From contig JBDKTO010000065.1 in the NCBI GenBank assembly GCA_039680175.1, positions 16,602-80,601 of the forward strand: a stretch of DNA of 64,000 nucleotides, in the 5' to 3' direction. The DNA is from Veillonellales bacterium. GTDB lineage: Bacteria > Bacillota > Negativicutes > JAAYSF01. The notes beneath the pieces were generated by a model. That model did not search any database and was not told where the DNA came from. It saw nothing but the letters and a program-made list of their open reading frames with translations. Shown piece by piece: positions 33,986 through 44,000 of the stretch (the stretch's first letter is position 1; each line of letters opens with the position of its first letter). Position numbers and translations under genes: made by a program.

Positions 33986-34191
33986 GAAAATCCCCCCTTT
34001 TTTGAAATAAAATACTAGAAATAAAATTAAAATCCTTCCCCCTGCCACCGTTCCCGTTACGATAATTCACCATGCGGCACTAAATTCCAAAAATTTGTTT
34101 TCGCATATCCCGCTCATTCTTTCCTGCCCCGGAACCCCTTTTCCTGGCTGCCGCAAGCGCACTCCTGCCATAATCTGAGACAAAAGTCCCA
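33986..34191. other. Upstream region of the kdu operon
   Basis: About 206 bases without a gene. A direct repeat GAAATAAAAT occurs twice with a 14-base period (about 34005-34028) just upstream of the kduI ribosome site. I find no clear KdgR-type palindrome and no confident promoter for the operon. Confidence 0.4.
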
Positions 34192-34220
34192 TTGGCATAG
34201 TTTGCAAATTCGGTTATAAT
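34192..34220 (+). promoter_or_regulatory. Sigma-A-type promoter of the tandem riboswitch transcript
   Basis: TTGGCA (34192-34197), a 17-base spacer and a perfect TATAAT (34215-34220). Transcription would start near 34227, about 25 bases before the first riboswitch. Confidence 0.82.
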
Positions 34221-34249
34221 AAATATAAAGAATTCAGCAATTAGAAATG

Positions 34250-34330
34250 ATTGGCAAACTTATCGAAAGATAAGGACGCAAAGCCTTGGGTCTACGGAGT
34301 TTTTACTCTATGATTGCCAGGTTGCCGCGC
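34250..34330 (+). ncRNA. Cyclic-di-GMP-I (GEMM) riboswitch, copy 1
   Basis: The conserved GEMM-I core is present: GGCAAAC (34253-34259), a short stem capped by a GAAA tetraloop (ATCGAAAGAT), GGACGCAAAGCC (34273-34284), a third stem with GGGTCTACGG, and TGCCAGGTTGCC (34315-34326). GGCAA pairs with TTGCC to close P1. Cyclic-di-GMP binds between the helices. This copy lies first in a tandem pair with its own terminator. Confidence 0.93.
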
Positions 34331-34343
34331 TAACAGTGTGTTT

Positions 34344-34375
34344 GCAACCGGACAATCTCGTCCGGTTTTTGTTTT
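34344..34375 (+). terminator. Expression-platform terminator of riboswitch copy 1
   Basis: AACCGGAC (34346-34353) pairs with GTCCGGTT (34360-34367), followed by TTTGTTTT. The upstream segment GCAACC (34344-34349) can pair instead with GGTTGC (34320-34325) in the P1 region. So an antiterminator and the P1/terminator pair exclude each other, which suggests that ligand binding favours termination. Confidence 0.75.
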
Positions 34376-34420
34376 CCCGGTTTATTTCCCGGCAGATTGA
34401 AAAAAAGCACCAAGTAAATA

Positions 34421-34500
34421 TGGGGCAAACTTATTGAAAGATAGGGACGCAAAGCCATGGGTCTACGGAGTTTTTACTCTATGATTGCCAGGTTGCCGCG
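34421..34500 (+). ncRNA. Cyclic-di-GMP-I (GEMM) riboswitch, copy 2
   Basis: Nearly identical to copy 1, shifted by 171 bases: GGCAAAC (34424-34430), a GAAA tetraloop stem, GGACGCAAAGCC (34445-34456), GGGTCTACGG and TGCCAGGTTGCC (34486-34497). Differences between the copies are few, mostly in the P2 stem and single bases. It lies directly upstream of the small secreted protein gene. Confidence 0.93.
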
Positions 34501-34517
34501 CTAACAACAGTGTGTTT

Positions 34518-34550
34518 GCAACCGGACAATCGTCCGGCTTTTCGTTTTTC
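34518..34550 (+). terminator. Expression-platform terminator of riboswitch copy 2
   Basis: CCGGAC (34522-34527) pairs with GTCCGG (34532-34537), then CTTTTCGTTTTT. GCAACC (34518-34523) can again pair with GGTTGC (34491-34496). The outer A-T pairs of copy 1 are lost, so this stem is weaker. Confidence 0.7.
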
Positions 34551-34593
34551 CGGTTTATTCCCCCGGCAGAATGAGCAAAAGGAGTTGTTGGTG

Positions 34594-34950
34594 ATGAAAA
34601 AAATATATGAGTTAACATTATTAGTGGTTATGGCTGCTCTACTCTTCGCGTTTACCGGTTCAGCCGCAGCAAGTCCGGCAAACGCCAATGCAGTCGATAA
34701 AGTCAGCATTGATGTTTGCGGTGATGGACTTGTCCATGCTATTATTGATAAAACAAACCTGGCGGCACAGTCAAATCACAAAGATATTGTATTCTCAAGC
34801 CATAAGGCTATTATGAATGAGGTTTCCGCCGCTGCAATAAGTCCGGTTCTTAATACCAACGGGATTGTCCGGGCACAGAGTGTAACGTCTATGGACGGTA
34901 TCACCTTCTTGGGTTCTAATTCCGTTGCCGCTGAAAATCCACAACCTTAA
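34594..34950 (+). CDS. Small secreted protein under tandem c-di-GMP riboswitch control
   Basis: I do not recognise a family. The 118-residue product starts with a standard signal peptide, MKKIYELTLLVVMAALLFAF, with a probable cleavage after SAAA near residue 26. The mature part of about 92 residues is polar, with a single Cys (DVCGDG) and no membrane segment, repeat or lipobox. A GTG directly before the ATG at 34594 could also serve; AAAAGGAG lies 6-9 bases upstream. It is the only gene behind the two riboswitches and is convergent with the giant adhesin gene across a shared terminator. A role in adhesion or matrix is inference from this setting. Confidence 0.8.
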   Translation: MKKIYELTLLVVMAALLFAFTGSAAASPANANAVDKVSIDVCGDGLVHAIIDKTNLAAQSNHKDIVFSSHKAIMNEVSAAAISPVLNTNGIVRAQSVTSMDGITFLGSNSVAAENPQP

Positions 34951-34962
34951 TAAGAGTAAAAT

Positions 34963-35007
34963 AAAAACAGGGGACACAGTACAAACTGCGTTCCCTGTTT
35001 TTTATTT
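34963..35007. terminator. Bidirectional terminator between small secreted protein and adhesin genes
   Basis: AAACAGGGgAcaCAGT pairs with ACTGcgTtCCCTGTTT around a short loop, with T-rich tracts on both strands. Confidence 0.85.
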
Positions 35008-35021
35008 TACCAACTGCAGGC

Positions 35022-38000
35022 CTAGCGGTCATTCATAATAAAAACTGCCAAAACCTGATCCGGTACTACCCCCAATTCGTTGACCGCGCTCAGTATCCCA
35101 TTTGCCAGGATTAATTTATTCGCCGCTTTGTCCCCGCTTTGGATAATTTGTTTTGACGCATCCCCCAAGGGAGTAATGCGGAGCACACCGTTTAGCGCCT
35201 GAACACTAAACGAACTGGTAGTATTTCCTACCTTCATATCGAAAATAGCAGCAGGGCCGGCATCACCCTCCAACGCTGGCGGCGGGGGAGCGTTCTGCCC
35301 GCTGGGTATTACCGTCAGACTGGATTGATTGTAGCTGACATCATATAATCCTTCCGCATTGACTCCGCTGCTGTTCCTGGTAAACACCGGAATACTGATC
35401 CCCTCTTTACGCGGCGTCAAATCGCCAAAATCATCTGTCTGTTTATTGCCGTCGGCACCGACGCTCCCAAAGTTCACAGTCACAGAACCGCTGCTACCCG
35501 GCCCAAAGTTGATGGATGGACCCGTATTGCTGCTATTTCCTTGACCGGGTGAGGTGCCACCCTGATTGCCGGGGGTGGGTGATTTTCCTCCTTGGTTACC
35601 GGGGTTTGAAGCATTACCGGTGGCATCCTTTGCCGGCTGGGGCAGACCCGTTATGGACAGCGCCGTTGCATTGCCGGGATCCTGCTGAAAAACATAGTTG
35701 CCAAAATTAGCTGATAAACCGCTGCCATCAATGGCGTACTTGCCGATACTGCTAGTCGCTGTAGCCGGACTGTCGAAGCTTAGGCTTCCGCCGGTAGCGC
35801 TGCTTACGGTTTCCCCGTTTTTGAATCCTGTTACCGTACCGGTAAAACCGGGATTGGGAAGCCCTATATTCCGGGTTGCGGCATCGGCTACGTAAGTCAA
35901 AGTAGCCGGAGTAATGGTTAAAGCGCCATTCTGGTAACTTAAAGCATAGTTAGCTGCCGTTGCTCCCCCCGGAACAATGTCATAAGTTCCCACATTGCTG
36001 GCAGACCCGGCTGCGGTTCCGGCCGTCAGACCGCTCAGCACACTGGCTCCCTCTTTATTTTTAAACCCGCTGTAACTGAACGTCCAGTCCGGATTGGCAT
36101 CGCCGTAAAGCCGGGTTTTGCTGTCGGCTGTAATGGTCAGCGGTGCTTTGTCGATAGTAAAAGGATTTTCGATATAAGTAATGGCGTAATTCGGATTGTT
36201 CAGTGTTCCCTGGTTAATGCCATAACTGCCGGCGTTCTCGCCGCTGACTCTCGTCAGTGCTCCGCTGAAGCTGTCGCTGTTGACCAGATTCGTCGCCGTA
36301 TAGGTATACGCCGCCGGATCGCTTTCTCCGTAGGTCTTGTGCTGTCCGGCATCAACGGTTACTGTGGTCGGCCGCTGAGTAACAGTCAAATCGCCGGGAA
36401 CATAGCTGATGGTATAGTTGCTGGCTGCAGCCCCGGAGCCGCTGATCGCGTACGAACCAACATTGCTGGTGGCCGTCGCCGGAGTTGCCAGGCTGAGACC
36501 GGATATTACACTATTGGAATCACTGTATTGGAATCCGTTATAGCTGGCTGTCAGCGCCGGATTGGCATCGCCGTAAATCCGGCTCTTGCTATCGGCCGTG
36601 ATGGTCAGCGCCGCTTTATCGATGGTAAACGTATTTCCCACATACGTAATAGCGTAGTTCGGATTGTCCAGCGTTCCCCGGTTGATCGCGTAATGGTCGG
36701 CGTTTTCGCCGCTGTCTCTCGTCAGTGCTCCGCTGAAGCTATCGCTGTTGACCAGGTTCGTCGCCGTGTAGGTATAGGCCGTTGGATCGCTTTGCCCGTA
36801 GGTCTTGTGTTGATTGGGATCTGCCGTTATCGTGGTGGGACGCTGATCTACTGTCAATGTGCCTGAAGCATAGCTGATGAGATAGTTGCCGCTGCTGCCG
36901 CTGCTGAAGGTTTGTCCTGACGGGGTCAGTGCAGCAGTAGAGCCTGCCCCACTATGGGTATCGAGCACTTGGCTGGCGTTTACGGTCACACTGCCAACGG
37001 TATCCCCATTGACCAGCCCTAAACCTGATCCCGCTGTCCCGGTCGATGCTGCTGCCGTAAAGGCCGGATTGGTATCACCGTAATGACGGGTGATGTTGTC
37101 TGCCGTGATTACCAACGGGCGCTGACTTACGGTCAAGGTTCCGTCTACATAGCTGATGGTATAGTTGCTGGCTGCAGCCCCCGAGCCGCTGATCGCGTAT
37201 GGACCCACATTGCTGGTAACCGTCGCCGGAGTTGCCAGGCTGAGACCGGTGACTACGCTGGCGGAATCCCCATTTGTCAAACCGCTGTAGCTGGCTGTCA
37301 GCGCCGGATTGGCATCGCCGTAAATCCGGGTTTTGCTGTCGGCCGTGATCGTCAGCGCCGCTTTATCGATGATAAACGGATTTCCCACATAAGTGATAGC
37401 GTAGTTCGGATTGTCCAGCGTTCCCCGGTTGATCGCGTAACTGCTGACGTTTTCGCCGCTGTCTCGCGTCAGTGCTCCGCTGAAGCTATCGCTGTTGACC
37501 AGGTTCGTCGCCGTGTAGGTATAGGCCGTCGGATCGCTTTGCCCGTAGGTCTTGTGTTGATTGGGATCCGCCGTTATCGTGGTGGGACGCTGATCCACTG
37601 TCAATGTGCCTGGAGCATAGCTGATGGTATAGTTGCCGCTGCTGCCGTTGCTGAAGGTTTGTCCTGACGGGGTCAGTACAGCGGTAGAGCCTGCCCCACT
37701 ATGGGTATCGAGCACTTGGCTGGCGTTTACGGTCACACTGCCAACGGTATCCCCATTGACCAGTCCTGAACCTGATCCCGCTGTCCCGGTCAATGCTGTA
37801 GCCGTAAATGTCGGATTGGTATCGCCGTAGTGACGGGTGATATTGTCTGCTGTAATGGTCAGCGGACGCTGATTTATGGTCAAGGTTCCGTCTACATAGC
37901 TGATGGTATAGTTGTCAATTGTACCGCTGCTAAAGTGGGCTGCTGACGGAGTAATACTTGCCGTTCCCACTCCCGTGTTCAGCGCAGCGTTGACCGTATC

Positions 38001-41000
38001 CGTTACACTGGTTACGCTATCACCGTTAACTAAGCCGCTGCCGGAACCGACTGCTCCGGTTGCTGCCGTAAAGGCAGTAACCGTCGGGTTATTATCACCG
38101 TACAGGCGGCTGGCACCACCGGCTGTAATTGTCAGCGGACGCTTATCGACACTCAGCGTCCCATTAGTATAAGTGATGTCGTAGTTTCCAATGCTGCCGC
38201 TGCCAAACACAGCGGCTGAAGGAGTTAAACTCGTGCTTGAACCAGCTGAGGTACTCGTATCAAAGCTTGCCCCAGGGGTAATCGTTACACCTGTTACCGT
38301 ATTGCCGTTCACTAGACCTCGGCTGGTTCCTGTGCCATCCAGCGCTACAGTGTACCCAAAACTGTCATTGGGATCGCCATAGTGGCGGGTTTGGCTATAT
38401 GCCGTTATTGTCAACGGACGTTGATTAATTGTAAAGGGTCCGTCCACGTAGTTAATCGTATAGTTACTGGCAATCCCGCCACTGCCAAAGGTTGCTGCCG
38501 AAGATGTAACCTTGTAGGTTGAGCCGACATCTGTAGTCTTATCAACAGCTGCAGTATGGCTTGCGTCTGTCCAAATTGAATTTGTTACGCCGATTACTTT
38601 CTCGCTGCCGGCCAGCCCTGTGCCAACTCCCGGGGCTGTTACTGTAAAACCGGTTATTGTGGGGTTGGAATCTCCGTAAACCTTGCTGGAATCTGCCGCC
38701 GTAATCGTCAGCGGCCGGGCGGTAATGCTGCCGGGAGCCGTTATATAGGTGATATTATAGTTGCTGTTGCCTGAGCTGATCGCTATCAGCGGATTCATTG
38801 TCGTGGCGGTAAGAACGTCTTTGCTGTTATAGGTTTCACTATAAGTAGCGGTATCAACAACTCTCTTACTTGCCAGTGAGCCGCTGGTGATGGTCGGGAC
38901 TTCGCCTTTTGTCGCAGCATTGGTTCCGTCATATACCTTGGACGCTGTGCTGGCGGTAACGGTAATGGGGCGCTTGGTGATCGCAAAATTAGCCACTGTC
39001 GAAGTGATGGTATAGTTAGCTGTGGTATCCACAAGGCTAACCGAATCCCTTACTTTAATGTTAGCCACGGAAAAAGCATAATTGTTCACCGTTTCTCCGG
39101 CAACACGACTCATAGTTCCAGTTACTTCTTCACCGGTTGCTGTATTTAGAGAAACGTAACTCAATCCGGGATCAAATTCTCCGTATACCTTTGTCGCATT
39201 GTCGGGAGTTACCGTCAACGCCCGCTTATTGATAACAAAGGCTCCGTCAGCATAGGTGATCACATAATTGCCGCTGCTGCCGCTGCTGAAGCTAGCGGCG
39301 GAAGGCGTAACGAGGTATGTCCCTATTCCGGTCTTCTCGACAATCGAATTATCCGTTGTCCCGCCGGTATGCAGTGTATTTGTCACACTGCTGATGTTGT
39401 CCGTACCTGCCATACCGCGGCTTGTTCCAACGCCATTAGCGGCAACAGTAAAGCCGCTGACAGTCGGGTTAGAGTCCCCGTAGGTTTTGCTGCTGCTGGC
39501 GGCGGTGATGGTGATCGGCCTGAGGTTTATTGCCAAAGTGCCGTCCAGATAATGGATCTCGTAGTTGCCGGCAATTCCGCCATTAGCAAAGACCGGCGCC
39601 GTGGACGCCACTGTATAGCTGCCATGATCGGTTGTATCCGTCACTTGGCTGCTATGAGTCGCTCCATCGGTATAAAAGGTATTGGTCACATCGCTGATTT
39701 TTTCTCCCCCGGCCATACTCATCATCGATTTACCGTCTACTGTCTGACCGACAGCTACCTGGCTGAACTTCCCGCTGCTGTCATAAGTCACGGTGCTGTT
39801 CGCATCGCCGTAAGTCTTGCTGCCGCTGCCGGCTTGTATCCCAATGGGCCGCGGCGTAATATCAGCGGTTGTGGTATAGGTATTGGCATTGCTGAGGCTG
39901 TAGTTGCCGGCAGCGCTTCCCCCAAGTGTCAGGCCCTGAATATAAACGGTCTTGCCGACTGCTGCATTTTTATCCACGAAGACGCCCTGGCTTGGCAAAG
40001 CAACAGTGACATTGGCTGAATCTGAGGGAACCACTCCGGTTAGCGTAGCTCCGCCGCCATAAATCACTGCCGCCGTCGTTGCGTCATACACCTTACTGGC
40101 CGCGGTAATGGTGCCGCTGGTCACGGTGATCGGCCTTTTGTAGATGGTATAGGTTCCCGGATCGACGGTGACAATGTAATTGGTACCGCCGCTTAATGTT
40201 CCATTGCCAATCCCGCTGGTATACGTACCCGCATTCGTGTATGTACCCTGGAAGGCAAGCTGCCCGGTAATGATACTGGCTGCAGTATCCGTGTTATAGA
40301 AGCTGCCGCTGGTCACTGTATAGTCCGTTCCTGCATGCCAATTTGTCGGCGCAGTTGATGTTCCGTCATATACTTTGGCGGCATCGTCGGCTTTGACAGT
40401 AATTGGCCGCTGTTTAATCGTCAAAGGAACCGTGGTACTGCCCTTGATAATATAACCCATTGGCGTAACCGTTTGATCTGTCGTCTTAACCTGATAAAGA
40501 GTATTATTATCGGCATAAGTTCCTGCATTCGTATTAATATCCGCACTGGTCTGGATGTTTTGTGTTTGTGTGATTCCCAAACTGGCCGAAGTATCACTGT
40601 CAATATATCCCGCAAAGGTAAACTGAATTGTAGGATTATCGTAGCCATAGGTACGGGTAGCAGCTGTTGGCGTCAAAAACGGCGCATAGGCATAGAGAAA
40701 GGCACGCTTTGATCCGGCCGGTGCAATCGGCAGCGGAGCAACGGAAGCCGGTGCATCGGCATTAAAGGTATAACCGTAATATTTATAATCCCGCGTCAAG
40801 TTTCCAATTACATCGGTAGCGCTTGACTGGGCGCTGTCAATACTTTTGTCGTCAATCGGGCTGTAGGAATAGACCAGCCAGCGGCCGCTGCCGGGATTTA
40901 GTGCCGGATTTTGGGCAGTTCGCCCGCTGTTATTGTAAAAATGCTTGTACAAGCCTTCCGCCGACAAATAAATGTCCGCTGCCCCGCCGGTTGTAATCTG

Positions 41001-44000
41001 AGCGCCGCTGGCAAGGGTAAGATCACCGCTGGTGCGAATAAGCACCGGCTGAGCGGCTGACGTATTATCATTGGCGGTATTGTCGCTGATTTGACCGTTA
41101 ACCGTCAAGCATCCGGCCGCGCCAATCGTAATCCCGGTGTAAGCGGAGGATGTTCCCAAAGTATGAATCGTATTGTAAAAGGTCGTAACCTTGGACACCG
41201 AATCCGTAGTGCTATGGCTAAAGTCAATGGCACTTTGGGTGGATACGGCGGTTAAAGTTCCCACACCCGTCAAGGTTCCCGTCGAACCGTCAATCTTACC
41301 AAAGGAAGTGATATCGAGATCCTTGCCGCCCATGGTCAGAGTGCCGCTTACCGTCACGGAACCGCCGGACAGCGGACTCTCGAGAATCAGCTTGTCCGGA
41401 GAGGTAAAGGTATTCACGACAATAGGATTGGACCCGTCACTGCGGCCCACGGTAATATTGTTGAAAGTAGTGGACACCACATTGTTAAAGGTCGGCGAAT
41501 CAATCTGCAGCCCGCCGCTGCCGCCGGTTCCCAGGGCAATTCGGGTGGTGGTATCCTGCGCCTGCAGGTTTAACGTTCCGGTGCCGGTAATGCTGCCGCC
41601 GTTACTGAAGTCCATAGCACTTCCGGCTAAAGTCACCGCTCCGCTGCCGCCACTAACCAAGGAGTTAGCCTTCGTCGTAATTGTGCCGGCATTGATCGTA
41701 ATCGGCTGGCTGGTGACAGAATTGTCAATTCCGCCGGTTGTGCCATTGCCAATGACGACCGTTCCGCCGCTGGGTGACTGGATGGTAACCGGGTCGGTAA
41801 AGGTCACGGCATTGTCCACCGTCACTGTACCGGTACCGCTGCCATGGCCGAGATTCAGCATCGTGAAGCCGTCAGCAAAAGTCTGGGCCCCGCCGGAGAA
41901 CAAGCTTCCCGGCAATTCAAGGGAATTTCCTCCGCCCCCGCCGATGCCAACCCCAGTTGCAGGTCTAAGCGGACGAACATTGAGAACGCCGCTGCCCTTC
42001 ACCCGGGAAGCGGAATCCAGGCTCATTACATCCGCCGTCAGAGTAATATTGCCTGACGGGGTAGCACCGGTCATCGAAATCACGGCAGAAGAACCGGTAG
42101 TCCTTAAGGTCCCTCCGGCCTGCAGGCTGATGGCGGTGCTCACGCCATTAGTCAGATTATTGGCTCCGTTAACCGATGTAACCGGCTGGGCTACAGTCAG
42201 TGAACCGTCGCTTGCGACCACAATATCGCCGCTAGACTGAACCGCACCCGATCCGGTCTGGGCATACGTCGCGGTGATGCCTTGCGTTCCATTGACGGTG
42301 CCAACAGTTAAGTCCGCACCATTATGGAAGTTCAGCGAACCGACATTCGCTGCCAAGACACCCACAGCATTGCTGGCGGTGCCAAAATTATAGTTTACTT
42401 GCTTATTGGCCGAGCTTCCACCCAATAAGTCCAGATTAGCTGCGGTAATAACACCTTCCGCTGTCTGGTCAGCCCCGCCGGAGGCGTTCATCGTGATGGT
42501 CTGGCCGGCATCGGACAAGGAAGCATTCACATGAATCTTGCCGCCGGTGGAATTGGACGAGGTCAAGACATCCAAATCGGTATGCAGGATGAGCCCTGTA
42601 TTGGTAACCGTAATATTGCCGCTGCCATCGCTGCGGCCGATGGTGACCTTGGCAAATCCTCCGGTATCCGTATTTAAAGCGCCTGTTTTATTGGTTGTCC
42701 CATCATAAAACAGGTTTTGCGGCAGATTCAAATCATAGCCGCTGTCTGTTCCCACGCCGATGGATTCCCCGGAATCAAAGGGCTGCAGGAATAAGCCATG
42801 GGTACCGGTAATGCTCTTGCCGCCGCTGTTTAAGGCAAAGGTATGCCCTGACAAGGTGATATCGCCGTTGCTGCTGCTGAGCTGGGCGCCGCTTTCGGTA
42901 GTAATCGTGCCGCCCCAGACATTGATGTTCTGGTTCGCTGCAATGGTTCCCTTGATATCCACGTTGCCGCTGGAAATAGCGGCAATAGTGATATTATCGG
43001 TGCTGGGAAATAGGGCATTATTCATGGTTACACTTTGAGCCGAATACGTCGAGCCAAAGGTGATCGAGTTGGTATAGCTGCCGGTGAATACCCGGGCGGT
43101 GCCGCTGAAGCCGGTTGTTCCTTCCGGCCGGTCCGTGCTGTTGCCGTCAAAATAGCCGTTGGGAATGAGCAAATTGGTCGCGGCGCTAGCGCCACTGATA
43201 TCCCCCACCACCATGCCGGTGCTGCTGCTATAGGGATGAAGCTGCAGCGAACCGGTGCCGGTAACATGGGCCAGTGAGCCAAAATTCATGGTATTGGCCT
43301 GCAGTCGTACACTGCCGCTAGGATCTATGGTCGAGTTGGCGGCCGCATCCAAGGAAATGCCTTCCAGTGCCAAGCCACCGGCAAAATGGGCGGTATTGGT
43401 CACGGTAATATCCTGGGTACTGTTGCCGCCGATAGTATAGCCGCCGAAACCGCTGAATACCTTCTCGGCTCCGTTAAACATCTTGTCGCCAAACTGCAGG
43501 TGGTTGGCTGTTCCGGCGGTAAAGTCGGTGCCTAAATCCACCACAGTGCTGCTGGCAAAGGGACGCAGGTACAGCGTATTTCCTGTTCCTTGTATATTGG
43601 CACTGCCGGGGTTTGTGTCGCCATCCCCCAGGGTCATGACATCGGCGGTCAGCTGAACATCGCCGGAGGCTGTAATGGCGGCGCGATTCGCCGTGTCACT
43701 GGTATCAGCCGAAATCGTTCCGGCGGTTAAAGACAGAGAACTGCCGCCGGTTGTAATTATATGAGCCGTTTTGGCCAGCTGAATGGTTCCGGGAGTTGTG
43801 TTATTGGGACTCTGAATGGTGGTGGAATCGACAAACGTCACTGTGCCGTCCAAAGTAATGCTGCCGAAGCTGGCTGGTCCCGGCGTATTGCCTCGGCCAA
43901 TCGTCACGGAATTAAATCCGTCTTTGACAATATTCCCGCCAAAGATAGCGCTCGCCAGTTGCAAATGAGCCGGATTCGCCGTAAAGCTGCCGATATCGAT

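Noticed and set aside
34141..34170. Possible sigma-54 promoter (TGGCAG...TTGCGG) on the minus strand upstream of kduI
   Set aside because: The distance between the GG and GC elements is wrong for a -24/-12 promoter.
41191..42240. Long plus-strand open frame (349 codons) opposite the adhesin gene, and several similar ones between 35.3 and 48 kb
   Set aside because: They are antisense shadows of a repetitive Gly/Ser/Thr-rich coding sequence. Their translations are low-complexity, have no ribosome sites and repeat with the same period as the adhesin domains.
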